Shown in pieces: positions 8,305 through 17,009 of a stretch of 64,000 bases of DNA (within the stretch, counting starts at the first letter, position 1; the number at the start of each line of letters is the position of its first letter). Source of the stretch: Pseudohalocynthiibacter aestuariivivens (GTDB lineage: Bacteria > Pseudomonadota > Alphaproteobacteria > Rhodobacterales > Rhodobacteraceae). A program made the translations under genes and the position numbers. The stretch covers positions 2,790,001 to 2,854,000 of the forward strand of contig NZ_CP049037.1 of the NCBI RefSeq assembly GCF_011040495.1, read 5' to 3'. The notes under the pieces are model-generated. The model saw only the letters and a program-made list of their open reading frames with translations, had not been told where the DNA came from and did not search any database.

Positions 8305-9333
8305 ATGTCCGGCCCGACCTACACCCCGCGCGTTTTTTCGGGCATCCAGCCTTCCGGCAATCTGCACCTTGGAAACTATCTCGGCGCCCTCAAGCGTTTT
8401 GCCGATAGCCAAGGTCAGGGTACGCCGACGCTTTATTGCATGGTCGACATGCATGCGATTACGGTCTGGCAAAACCCTGCTGATTTGCGTCACGCCACGC
8501 GCGAACTCTGCGCCGGATTCATCGCGGCAGGTCTCGACCCGGCAAAATCCATTTTGTTCAATCAAAGTCAGGTTGCCGAACACGCGCAATTGGCGTGGAT
8601 TTTCAACTGTGTCGCGCGCATGGGCTGGATGGGTCGCATGACCCAATGGAAGGACAAGGCCGGCAAAAATGCTGAAAACGCCTCACTCGGTCTCCTTGCC
8701 TACCCGGCGCTGATGGCGGCCGATATTCTGGTTTACCACGCCACCCATGTTCCGGTCGGTGAAGATCAGAAACAGCATCTGGAGCTGGCCCGCGATATCG
8801 CCGCCAAGTTCAACCACGACTACGGTGTGGATTTCTTTCCAATCACCGAACCAGTGATTGAAGGCGCTGCCACCCGCGTGATGAGCCTGCGTGACGGATC
8901 AAAGAAAATGTCGAAATCCGACGCATCAGACATGAGCCGGATCAACATGACAGATAATGCCGACTTGATCGCCAAGAAAATCCGCAAGGCCAAAACTGAC
9001 CCGGAACCGTTGCCCTCTGATCTGGATGGTTTGGCAGAGCGCCCCGAGGCGCGCAATCTGGTGAATATCTACGCAGGCCTCGCGGATATGAGTGCCGCAG
9101 AGGTAATGGCCGAAATGGGTGGCAAGTCGTTCTCTGAGTTCAAACCGGCGTTGGCCGAGTTGGCCGTCACCAAGCTCTCTCCGATCTCTGAAGAAATGTC
9201 ACGCCTGATGCAAGACCCGGCCGAGATTGACCGGATCCTTGGCAAAGGTGCTGATGCCGCGCGCCAAATCGCGGCGCCGATCCTGCAAAAAACCTTTGAT
9301 ATTGTGGGTATGGTCGGGGCCAAGCCGAGCTGA
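8305..9333 (+). CDS. trpS: Tryptophan-tRNA ligase
   Basis: Class I aminoacyl-tRNA synthetase charging tRNA-Trp. The HIGH-type motif is [13 protein letters not shown] near the N-terminus and the KMSKS loop is [14 protein letters not shown]; the 342-residue length is normal. Two in-frame ATGs lie at 8299 and 8305. The Shine-Dalgarno AGGAG (8293-8297) sits only one base from the first and seven from the second, so 8305 ([18 protein letters not shown]) is preferred. The gene is transcribed away from the rhomboid gene and converges on the PLP-enzyme gene. Confidence 0.96.
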   Translation: MSGPTYTPRVFSGIQPSGNLHLGNYLGALKRFADSQGQGTPTLYCMVDMHAITVWQNPADLRHATRELCAGFIAAGLDPAKSILFNQSQVAEHAQLAWIFNCVARMGWMGRMTQWKDKAGKNAENASLGLLAYPALMAADILVYHATHVPVGEDQKQHLELARDIAAKFNHDYGVDFFPITEPVIEGAATRVMSLRDGSKKMSKSDASDMSRINMTDNADLIAKKIRKAKTDPEPLPSDLDGLAERPEARNLVNIYAGLADMSAAEVMAEMGGKSFSEFKPALAELAVTKLSPISEEMSRLMQDPAEIDRILGKGADAARQIAAPILQKTFDIVGMVGAKPS

Positions 9334-9363
9334 GGTCCCCCGACCGCTGTCAATGTTCCCAAC

Positions 9364-9408
9364 ATACCTGATTGGGCGTGCCGTCATGCGGTTCGCCGGA
9401 TCAGGTAT
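9364..9408. terminator. Hairpin between convergent trpS and PLP-enzyme genes
   Basis: Perfect 9-bp arms ATACCTGAT (9364-9372) and ATCAGGTAT (9400-9408) enclose a GC-rich loop that can itself pair (GGCG with CGCC). It lies exactly between two convergent genes, and its right arm reaches the stop codon of the minus-strand gene. No long T-tract follows on either strand, so termination is plausible but not proven. Confidence 0.45.
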
Positions 9409-10562
9409 TATCCCCCGGCAGCGCGTGTCAGGGCTTGCTCCAGATCCACGATCAGATCGTCTACATCCTCGATCCCAATGCTGATCCGCAATAGGTTCGG
9501 GTGCACCTTGAACCCTTCGCCCGATACGGTTTTGCGGTGCTCAATCAGGCTCTCGACGCCTCCCAGTGAAGTGGCGGGATAGAAAACCTCGCAGGCCAGC
9601 GCCGTATCGATCGCAGTCTGTTCGGTGCCGCAGGTGATGATCGACATCATGCCGCCATACATGCCCCCGGTCTGGCGTTTTGCAATCTCATGTCCAGGAT
9701 GGGACGGCAGGCCCGGGTAGAGAACCCGCTCAACCAGCGGGTGCCCTTCAAAATGTGCGGCAAATGTGAGGGCGTTCTGGGTCGCCCTTTCGACCCGCAG
9801 GATCAGCGTACGCATGCCGCGGATCAGCAGAAACGCATCAAATGATTGTAAAACGGTGCCTTGCAGTTTGCGGATATTGAAGACCTCGTCCCACCAATCG
9901 CCCGTCTCCCGGACCGACAGGGCACCTGCCGTCACGTCCGAATGTCCGTTCAGATATTTTGTGGCCGAATGAAACGAAATATCTGCCCCCAGTTCCAGCG
10001 CGCGGGTGCAGCACGGCGGTGTGCCTGTGCAATCGGTAAAGAGCCGCGCACCAGCATCATGGGCGATCTTGGCAGCGGCGGCGATATCAGTCACGTCCCA
10101 GTCAGGATTGTTCGGCGATTCGACCCAGACCAAAGCGGTCTGTCCCTTGCGCATCGCAGCCTGCATCGCCGTCAGATCACCAGTGCTGTAAAAGGTGACA
10201 TCGAGACGACCAAGCGCGTGCAATTTCTGAAACTGTTGCAACACACCATGATACATCACGTCGGGCGCGACCACATGGGCGCGCGCGGGTAGGGCATCCA
10301 TCACCGCACTGGCCGCCGACATGCCAGAGGCAAACAGCATTGTGTCTGCCGCGCCTTCGAGGTCAGCGATGATCGCTTCGGCGTGGTCCGTCGTCTGGTT
10401 GCTGTCTCGGCGGTAGATATACGGCTTGCGTTCAGAATAATCGTTAGCGCGGACATAGGTGGCCGAAGGGTGTATCGCGGGGATGATCGCACCGGTATCT
10501 TCATCCAGATAGTGCAGAGCCTGCGCGAGCCGTGTGGCGGGCGAGAGTTGGCGATTCTTCAT
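9408..10562 (-). CDS. Cys/Met-metabolism PLP-dependent enzyme (cystathionine beta-lyase-like)
   Basis: A 384-residue fold-type I PLP enzyme of the cystathionine gamma-synthase/beta-lyase superfamily (trans-sulfuration). Visible hallmarks: YRRDSNQTTDHAEAIIADLEGA substrate loop, ASGMSAASAV phosphate-binding turn, the Schiff-base lysine in SATKYLNGHSDV, and the C-terminal LLRISIGIED. The strand that holds the PLP-pyridine aspartate is unusual: FTDCTGTPPCC, where the family normally has DNT(F/W)xxP. The Asp and Thr are kept, the Asn is Cys, and two further cysteines follow. MetC is the likely name in annotation, but methionine gamma-lyase-type or other specificity cannot be excluded. The gene lies just downstream of ileS, from which it is separated by a terminator. 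Confidence 0.8.
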   Translation of the reverse strand: MKNRQLSPATRLAQALHYLDEDTGAIIPAIHPSATYVRANDYSERKPYIYRRDSNQTTDHAEAIIADLEGAADTMLFASGMSAASAVMDALPARAHVVAPDVMYHGVLQQFQKLHALGRLDVTFYSTGDLTAMQAAMRKGQTALVWVESPNNPDWDVTDIAAAAKIAHDAGARLFTDCTGTPPCCTRALELGADISFHSATKYLNGHSDVTAGALSVRETGDWWDEVFNIRKLQGTVLQSFDAFLLIRGMRTLILRVERATQNALTFAAHFEGHPLVERVLYPGLPSHPGHEIAKRQTGGMYGGMMSIITCGTEQTAIDTALACEVFYPATSLGGVESLIEHRKTVSGEGFKVHPNLLRISIGIEDVDDLIVDLEQALTRAAGG

Positions 10563-10613
10563 CTGTTGTTTCCTTTGCGCAGGACACCTATCCGAAAATG
10601 TCGGTTAGAAATT

Positions 10614-10638
10614 CAGGGCGGCACATGGTGCCGCCCTG
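10614..10638 (-). terminator. Terminator-like hairpin after ileS
   Basis: An 11-bp perfect inverted repeat CAGGGCGGCAC-ATG-GTGCCGCCCTG lies between the end of ileS and the start of the PLP-enzyme gene, both on the minus strand. Read on the minus strand it is followed by AATTTCT, a weak T-run. It most likely ends ileS transcription and makes the downstream gene a separate unit. Confidence 0.65.
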
Positions 10639-10645
10639 TTACAAA

Positions 10646-13639
10646 TCAGCTAAGCGCGGCGTCGCAGCGTCCGCAGGTACCTGCATGCTCATGCGTGCCA
10701 ACATCAGGCAGAATTTTCCAGCAGCGTTCACATTTGCCCCCCTCGGCCTTGCCAAAGGTGACAGACACGCCTTCGGTTTCGGGCAATGTGAATGCGTCTT
10801 CTGGTGCATCCGCATCGGTCAGCGTTATGTCCGATGTGATGCAGATATCCGCGAACGGAACTGATCGCAGGGCGGCCAGTGTTTCGGCATCAGCAACATA
10901 AACTGTCGGTGCCGCCTCTAGTGAGGAGCCGATGACTTTGGCCGTGCGCTGGATCTCCAGCGCAGCAGTCACGACACGACGCGCGCGACGAATGCGCGTC
11001 CATTTTTCGGCCAATGCGTCATTGCGCCAGTCTTGCGGTGTGTCCGGCATGTCCTGCAGGTGCACCGAGCTACCCTCGCTTGGAAACCGCTCTAACCAGA
11101 CCTCCTCCATCGTGAAGACCAGCACTGGTGCTAGCCATGTGGTCAGCCGATGAAACAGCAGGTCGAGTACGGTGTGCGCGGCGCGCCGTTCAACGCTGTC
11201 ACCATCGCAGTAAAGAACGTCCTTGCGGATATCAAAATAGAACGCGCTCAGGTCGAGCGTGCAGAAGTTGAAAAGAGCCTGAAACACCCCTTGGAAATCA
11301 AAGGCGGCGTAACCCTCGCGTACCCGCACATCCAATTCGGCCATGCGGTGCAGGACAAGGCGTTCGAGCTCTGGCATCTGATCGGGATCGATACGATCGC
11401 TCTCTTTGAAATGCGTCAACGCGCCCAGCAGATAACGCATCGTATTGCGCAACCGGCGATAGCTGTCGGCAACGCCTTTCAGGATCTCTGGCCCGATACG
11501 CTGGTCAGCGGTGTAGTCCGTCTGTGCCACCCACAACCGCAGGATATCCGCGCCGTATTGTTGCACGATCTTTTCCGGCACAATGGTGTTGCCCAGTGAT
11601 TTGGACATCTTCATGCCCTTTTCGTCGAGCGTGAAACCATGCGTGACAACCTGCCGGTAAGGTGCGCGGCCAGTGGTGCCAACCGATTGCAGCAGTGACG
11701 AATGGAACCAGCCGCGGTGCTGGTCGGTGCCCTCCATGTAGACATCGGCGATGCCATCATCGGTCCCGTCCGGGCGATCCCGCAGAGTAAAGGCATGGGT
11801 CGAGCCGCTGTCGAACCACACGTCAAGGATATCCATCACCTGATCATAGTCATCCGGGTTGACGATCCCGCTCAGGAACCGTTCCTTGGCACCGTCCTCG
11901 TACCATGCGTCCGCACCTTCGGCCTCGAACGCGGCGGTGATGCGCGCGTTGACCTCTGCGTTGCGCAGCAGGAAATCGTCCTCTGTCGGCAGCAGCCCCT
12001 TGCGCGTGAAGCAGGTCAGCGGCACACCCCATGCACGCTGGCGGCTCAGCACCCAGTCGGGCCGTGCCTCCATCATCGAATGTAGGCGGTTGCGTCCCGA
12101 TTTCGGCGTCCATTTGACGTTGTCGATCTCGGTAAGGGCGCGCTGGCGGATGGTGGTGCCATGCATGTCCTGCCCGTCGCCCACGGTCTTGTCGATGGCG
12201 GCGAACCATTGCGGCGTGTTGCGATAGATGACCGGTGCCTTGGAACGCCACGAATGCGGATAGCTGTGCTTGATCTTGCCGCGTGCCATCAGGCCGCCAA
12301 CCTCTGCCAGCTTGTCGATGACCGCCTTGTTCGCATCGCCCTCGCCGCCCTTCCGGTTGAGGATGTACTTACCGCCAAAGAACGGCAGACCCGGCCGGAA
12401 AGAGCCATCATCCAGCACGTTGTAGGTGATGACCTCCTGCAGCATGTTCAGATCGCGGTATAGCTCGTATTCCTCCATCCCGTGGCTGGGGGCGCAGTGG
12501 ACGAAACCGGTACCCTCGGTGTCGGTGACGAAATCGGCAGCGCGGAAATCGCGCGGTGTGTCCCATTCACCATCGGACCCTTCGGAGCCTGCCAGCGGGT
12601 GCAACAGGCTAAGACCAGCCAGTTCATCAGTGGTGACATCGCGCACCCGCGTCCACATACCCTCGTCCAGTCTCGCGCGGGTCATCACGTCGGCGGCCAG
12701 ATTGTCGGCCAGCAGATACCGGTCGCCGACATTGACCCACGATTCCTCTGGCGTGCTGGTAACTTCGTAGAGGCCGTAGGAAATGCCCGCGCCGTAAACC
12801 ACGGCCTTGTTCGAGGGGATGGTCCAAGGCGTTGTCGTCCAGATCACTACATGAGCACCCACTAGGTCTTTCAAGTTTGATGCGGACAGATCAGCGTCAT
12901 CTGGGCGTGGGCCATCAAGTGGAACCCAAACGCCGCCTCGAGCAGTTGCAACCTTGAATTTTACCCAGATCGTGAAACTGTCTTTGTCGTGATACTCGAC
13001 CTCGGCCTCGGCCAGCGCGGTTTTCTCGATCGGCGACCACATCACCGGTTTCGAACCTTGGTAAAGCGTGCCGTTCATCAGAAACTTCATGAATTCCTCG
13101 GCGATCACGCGCTCGGCGTGAAAATTCATCGTCAGATACGGCGCGGCCCAGTTGCCGGTCACACCGAGACGCTTGAACTCGTCGCGCTGGATATCGACCC
13201 ACCCGGCGGCAAAGTTGCGGCACTCGGCGCGGAATTCGTTGATCGGCACCTCGTCCTTGTTCTTGCCTTTCTTGCGATACTGTTCTTCGATCTTCCACTC
13301 GATGGGCAGGCCATGACAGTCCCAGCCGGGGATATAGCGCGACTCAAAACCCATCATCTGGTGGCTACGCACGATCATGTCCTTGATCGTCTTGTTCAGC
13401 GCGTGCCCGATATGCAGGTGCCCGTTGGCATAGGGTGGGCCATCATGCAGAGTAAAGGGCGCACGCGAACCGGGGGCTGCGGCAGCCTTGTCGCGCAGAC
13501 GGTCATAGATGCCGATCTGCTCCCAACGTTCCAGCCATTCCGGCTCGCGTTTGGGAAGGCCGGCGCGCATCGGAAAATCGGTCTGCGGCAGGTTCAGGGT
13601 GGATTTATAATCGGGTGTTTCGGTTTGGTCGGCGCACAT
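10646..13639 (-). CDS. ileS: Isoleucine-tRNA ligase
   Basis: Large class I synthetase, 997 residues, charging tRNA-Ile and editing valine. The HIGH motif is NGHLHIGHALNK (around residue 75), the KMSKS loop is KGMKMSKSLGNT (around residue 676), and the tryptophan/CP1 editing region (WTTTPWTIPSNKAV) is intact. The C-terminal zinc finger CERCW...CGRC is present (C-x2-C pairs). The start ATG at 13639 gives MCADQTETPDYKSTLNLPQTDFP, as expected for alphaproteobacterial IleS. It is transcribed divergently from the truncated globin gene with a 264-bp spacer. Confidence 0.97.
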   Translation of the reverse strand: MCADQTETPDYKSTLNLPQTDFPMRAGLPKREPEWLERWEQIGIYDRLRDKAAAAPGSRAPFTLHDGPPYANGHLHIGHALNKTIKDMIVRSHQMMGFESRYIPGWDCHGLPIEWKIEEQYRKKGKNKDEVPINEFRAECRNFAAGWVDIQRDEFKRLGVTGNWAAPYLTMNFHAERVIAEEFMKFLMNGTLYQGSKPVMWSPIEKTALAEAEVEYHDKDSFTIWVKFKVATARGGVWVPLDGPRPDDADLSASNLKDLVGAHVVIWTTTPWTIPSNKAVVYGAGISYGLYEVTSTPEESWVNVGDRYLLADNLAADVMTRARLDEGMWTRVRDVTTDELAGLSLLHPLAGSEGSDGEWDTPRDFRAADFVTDTEGTGFVHCAPSHGMEEYELYRDLNMLQEVITYNVLDDGSFRPGLPFFGGKYILNRKGGEGDANKAVIDKLAEVGGLMARGKIKHSYPHSWRSKAPVIYRNTPQWFAAIDKTVGDGQDMHGTTIRQRALTEIDNVKWTPKSGRNRLHSMMEARPDWVLSRQRAWGVPLTCFTRKGLLPTEDDFLLRNAEVNARITAAFEAEGADAWYEDGAKERFLSGIVNPDDYDQVMDILDVWFDSGSTHAFTLRDRPDGTDDGIADVYMEGTDQHRGWFHSSLLQSVGTTGRAPYRQVVTHGFTLDEKGMKMSKSLGNTIVPEKIVQQYGADILRLWVAQTDYTADQRIGPEILKGVADSYRRLRNTMRYLLGALTHFKESDRIDPDQMPELERLVLHRMAELDVRVREGYAAFDFQGVFQALFNFCTLDLSAFYFDIRKDVLYCDGDSVERRAAHTVLDLLFHRLTTWLAPVLVFTMEEVWLERFPSEGSSVHLQDMPDTPQDWRNDALAEKWTRIRRARRVVTAALEIQRTAKVIGSSLEAAPTVYVADAETLAALRSVPFADICITSDITLTDADAPEDAFTLPETEGVSVTFGKAEGGKCERCWKILPDVGTHEHAGTCGRCDAALS

Positions 13640-13903
13640 CTGGGGCGTCCTTTGTCTTTCGGGTCACATCGGAAAAGGGGTGGGGCGGCGCGATTGGTCA
13701 AACGCCTTGTCCCGGCGGCTCATGCTGTCAGAGCGCCGGGCAAATAATTCGAATAATGATCGCCGTGGCGTACATCATGTCTGGCCTTATAGGGCGCGGG
13801 TTTCGCGGCGTCCAGAGCCGCGCGGCCCTGCGTCCATCTGCCCGCTGGCCAATATCCACAGATTGCCACAGTGTCAGGCCGGACAATGTGCAGGAGGGCT
13901 GAG

Positions 13904-14314
13904 ATGGCCAATCCGCTAAGACAGTTCGACATCACGGAGGACGAGATCACGCAGGTGGTCACGGTGTTCTATGCGCGCGTCCGCAAGGACCCCGATCTGG
14001 GCCCGGTCTTTGGTGCGCATATAGCCCCCGCTGAATGGCCCGCGCACGAGGCCAAGATTGTTCGCTTCTGGTCGAACGCGATCCTGCGCACACGTAATTA
14101 TTCGGGCAACCCGATGCAGGTGCATATGTCCGCCAGCGATGTGCAGGCCGAGCATTTCCCCGTCTGGCTGGGGCTGTTTGATACGGTACTGGCCGAACGC
14201 CTGCCGGAGGCAACCGCTTGTGCGTGGTCGGCGCTGGCCCACCGGATCAGCAAGGGGTTCCTCTACGGGCTTGAGATACGCAAACCTCCCGGCGAGGTCC
14301 CAGTATTCAGCTAG
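13904..14314 (+). CDS. Group III truncated hemoglobin
   Basis: A 136-residue 2-over-2 globin. The B-helix VVTVFYARVRKDPDLGPVF gives the B9-B10 Phe-Tyr pair, typical of group III, and the segment FWSNAILRTRNYSGNPMQVHM supplies the E-helix Trp and the likely proximal histidine (VH). Group III globins bind O2/NO and are usually linked to microaerobic or nitrosative stress; no partner gene shows which applies here. ATG 13904 follows an excellent Shine-Dalgarno (GGAGGG, 13893-13898) and gives MANPLRQFDI. The frame is open earlier, but without a good ribosome site. Confidence 0.88.
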   Translation: MANPLRQFDITEDEITQVVTVFYARVRKDPDLGPVFGAHIAPAEWPAHEAKIVRFWSNAILRTRNYSGNPMQVHMSASDVQAEHFPVWLGLFDTVLAERLPEATACAWSALAHRISKGFLYGLEIRKPPGEVPVFS

Positions 14315-14408
14315 GCGGTGCATGGTTCCCGCCCTCGCGCATCAACCTTGCAACGCAGCGCGTGAGTCTGGCAATCTGTTGGCAAGATTTTTGAATAAGG
14401 ATTTTGTC

Positions 14409-15509
14409 ATGCGGATATTATTGTTTTTTGTTGCGTTGCTAATTGCCGGTCCTGCAGCGGCCGGGTGCAGATGTTCCGTAATTCCAGACGAAGGTGTCTA
14501 CCGGGCGATGGGGTCAGATGTACGTCTGACCTATCTAAACAACGAGGCTGAAGAATGCCCGACCGAAATCAACCTGAGGGCAAACCCACCTAACAGACCC
14601 CCTGTCAACGTGAACCTGCAATGTCTGGGGGATAGTTTCGAGGGGGCTGAAACCACGCGTGTCGGCACATTTGTCTGGCGCATCAGCGGCCAGTCTGGCC
14701 ATCAGGGGCTACTTCAGGCGGGTATCGCGTCTGCCGAAACCTTGACCATGACCTTGGAAGTGCCCGCAGAGCTAAAGGCGGTCGGCAAGGCGGACCGACA
14801 AACAGTGTTGGAACGGACCGGCGGGGGCCGTGCTGCAGAATGTATCTGCAGGCGGGTGCGTGATGAACTGGAATGGGCCGAAGCTATACGAGATGCCTAT
14901 GCCGACAAAAAAGCGCTGGCCCGCGCCAAGGCAACGGCAATGCGCGGCAACAATTCCAAACAATCGTTCTATCTCGACAACAATGGTGTGCTGCACAAAT
15001 TCGACGAGGGCACAGCAGGTGAACTGAGCTATCTGGAAGACGCAGAAACCCGTACTGGCGAGGCGCTAGAGAAAAAATGGGCTGCTGAGGGTGAATTCGT
15101 TGCCGTCAAAAATCAGGGCAATACCGCTCCGGCCCAGAGCGGAAGCCTGAATGACGTGCAATCTGGTGCATCGGCCTCTACCGATCCAGTTGCATGCAAG
15201 GTCAACATGCCAACGCCAGCCAGAGTGCGTGCAAACTGCACACCCGCGATTGTTCTGAATGCATTTAGCTCACATGAAAATGTTCATGCGGCAACCTGTC
15301 GTAAGATGAACAATCGTCCGATTGATACCTGGGATGGTTACACGATCCAGCTAAAACCACGCGCCGAGATCAGGGGTATCGCAGCACCTAGCAGCAACTA
15401 TGATGCCTATATGCAGTCACCGGCCAATCTGGCAGCAGACGAAGTTGCCGCATACACTGCCGAGATCGGCGTTTACACGGAGTTCATTAAAAAGCGATGC
15501 GACGGGTAG
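14409..15509 (+). CDS. Secreted protein with HExxH motif, putative metallopeptidase
   Basis: A 366-residue protein starting MRILLFFVALLIAGPAAAGC, a clear Sec signal cleaved near residue 18. The mature part has ten cysteines, including C20/C22 and C145/C147, suggesting disulfides outside the cytoplasm. Residues 289-293 are HENVH within AFSSHENVHAATC, matching the zincin HExxH zinc site (H289, E290, H293). Downstream, LAADEVAAYTAEIGVY (from residue 341) offers E345 or E352 as a third ligand in the gluzincin style. Residues 150-185 look coiled and charged. I recognise no named family. ATG 14409 is chosen from the signal peptide and the TAAGGA six to eight bases upstream. It stands alone between the globin and the ycjF operon. 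Confidence 0.6.
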   Translation: MRILLFFVALLIAGPAAAGCRCSVIPDEGVYRAMGSDVRLTYLNNEAEECPTEINLRANPPNRPPVNVNLQCLGDSFEGAETTRVGTFVWRISGQSGHQGLLQAGIASAETLTMTLEVPAELKAVGKADRQTVLERTGGGRAAECICRRVRDELEWAEAIRDAYADKKALARAKATAMRGNNSKQSFYLDNNGVLHKFDEGTAGELSYLEDAETRTGEALEKKWAAEGEFVAVKNQGNTAPAQSGSLNDVQSGASASTDPVACKVNMPTPARVRANCTPAIVLNAFSSHENVHAATCRKMNNRPIDTWDGYTIQLKPRAEIRGIAAPSSNYDAYMQSPANLAADEVAAYTAEIGVYTEFIKKRCDG

Positions 15510-15525
15510 TCTGGGAGGAAGCGAT

Positions 15526-16545
15526 TTAGTTTCCCGATCCCGGAAACAGCCCCGCGAGTGCGCGGCTCACCAGTCGCGAAACCGAGGGGCGTTTGCCCGC
15601 AGAAAAGGGCAGCGGGCGGCAAACCTCCATCGCTGCCACGCCTACGCGGGCGGTCAGGGCGCCATTCACGATCCCCTCGCCAAAGCGACGTGACAGCTTG
15701 GACAGCAGGCTGCCTCCTGCGACGGACCCGATCAGGTCGTCGCCCACTGCGACGGCGCCGGTGGCCACCAGATGTGCCATGACCGCGCGCGCCAGTCGCC
15801 AGCTACCCAGCGTGCCGGATCGCCCGCCATAGACCTCTGCAACTCGCCGGATCATTCGCAGGTTCGAGGTGAGCGCGGCGAACACGTCAGCCAGTGCCAA
15901 TGGGACGATGGCCGTCACAGTGGCAACCTGCCGGGCGGCGGCCTCAACCTCTTTTTTCGCGGCAGCATCCAGCGGTGCCAGCAACTCGGCCTCGGCCAGT
16001 GCCAACAGCGTGGCGGGGTCGAACTGATCGGCTTGTCGCTCTTGCAGGCGCTGCCGGCCCCATGCGGTGTCCTCGCGGGCCGCGTATAGCTGCGTCAGCC
16101 CCTCGACCACCTTGCGCGCGCCCGCCAGATCATCATCGGCCAGCGCGGTGTCAGCGGCGCGGTGCAGTGTGTCGATCCGGCGCAAGCGGGAAAAAGCCGC
16201 CAGTTCGCGCACGGCGATCACCGCCAGAACCAACACGAGAACTGCGATCAGCACTGTGACTGCGTATCCCAACAATGGCATGCGCGCGATCAGGTCGGTG
16301 ACGAAATCCCACGCGGCGACAGACACAACCACCCCAAGCAGGGTCAACAGCAGTGACCAAAAGAACCGCCCCAGACGCGTTGTTTTACGCGCACCAAGGG
16401 CTGCAACAGTTTGCATTGCACGCCCTTCCGGAGTGGGCCCGCCCACCGGGTCGTGGTCAGGTACGGGTGGAGCTTCGGCCGGATTGATCGCAGGCTTGCC
16501 GAGTTTTTCGGTCTCGATATCGAACAGAATGGGACCTTTGCTCAT
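15526..16545 (-). CDS. YcjF/TIGR01620-family membrane protein (DUF697)
   Basis: A 339-residue protein with a Pro-rich cytoplasmic N-terminus, two adjacent membrane segments (FFWSLLLTLLGVVVSVAAW and a following Leu/Val-rich helix) and a C-terminal DUF697-like region with LARAVMAHLVATGAVAVGDDL. This is the TIGR01620/YcjF family, which in Enterobacteria is a phage-shock-associated partner of the GTPase-like YcjX. Here the YcjX homologue is two genes upstream in the same overlapping operon, which strongly supports the pairing. Its start overlaps the stop of the GNAT gene by four bases (ATGA-type), implying coupled translation. Confidence 0.85.
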   Translation of the reverse strand: MSKGPILFDIETEKLGKPAINPAEAPPVPDHDPVGGPTPEGRAMQTVAALGARKTTRLGRFFWSLLLTLLGVVVSVAAWDFVTDLIARMPLLGYAVTVLIAVLVLVLAVIAVRELAAFSRLRRIDTLHRAADTALADDDLAGARKVVEGLTQLYAAREDTAWGRQRLQERQADQFDPATLLALAEAELLAPLDAAAKKEVEAAARQVATVTAIVPLALADVFAALTSNLRMIRRVAEVYGGRSGTLGSWRLARAVMAHLVATGAVAVGDDLIGSVAGGSLLSKLSRRFGEGIVNGALTARVGVAAMEVCRPLPFSAGKRPSVSRLVSRALAGLFPGSGN

Positions 16546-17009
16546 GGTTGGGCACTCCTTGCCTGCGCCCGTTCTTCGGGCGGCCAGACCATCAGGATGT
16601 CCGGCAGATTTTCGTCGTTGCCACCACCCTCGGTGCGGGCCGCCTCGGTAAAGTCGTGGGCGGCGTAAAAGGCGCGTGCCGGGTGGTTTGCCTCAGCCAC
16701 CCACAGTTCCAGCCGCTTGGACCGGGATTTGGCATCCTCCAACAGTGTGGTTCCCAGCCCGCTGCGATGCGCACGCGGATGCACATAAAGCGCGTGGATG
16801 CGTGCGCCGTCGCGGGCAATGAAACCCACAGGGCCACGTCGCCCCGGCACGATCCGCACCCAGCCACGGTGCGTGATTTTCGCCATCAGTCGCAGATCGG
16901 TGCGTCGGGCCCGCACGCGCGGCAGCCACGGGGCTCTGCGGGAAAACGCCCAGAGGATCGCGGTCAGTTGCGGCACATGGTGCAGCCGGGCCGGGCGGGG
17001 CGCGCTCAA
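16542..17009 (-). CDS. GNAT-family N-acetyltransferase
   Basis: A 155-residue acetyltransferase. The acetyl-CoA site is visible in IHALYVHPRAHRSGLGTTLLEDA (the V..R..G.G/A motif A), followed by the beta5-alpha4 region LWVAEANHPARAFYAAHDF. The acceptor is not deducible. It overlaps both neighbours by four bases, ycjX upstream and ycjF downstream, so it is translated as part of the YcjX/YcjF module, which raises the possibility that it acts on that system. Such an insertion recurs in some alphaproteobacteria as I recall, but I cannot test this here. Confidence 0.8.
   Translation of the reverse strand: MSAPRPARLHHVPQLTAILWAFSRRAPWLPRVRARRTDLRLMAKITHRGWVRIVPGRRGPVGFIARDGARIHALYVHPRAHRSGLGTTLLEDAKSRSKRLELWVAEANHPARAFYAAHDFTEAARTEGGGNDENLPDILMVWPPEERAQARSAQP

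Noticed and set aside
12989..13747. 252-codon plus-strand frame inside ileS
   Set aside because: Antisense of the ileS N-terminal coding region; no family resemblance.
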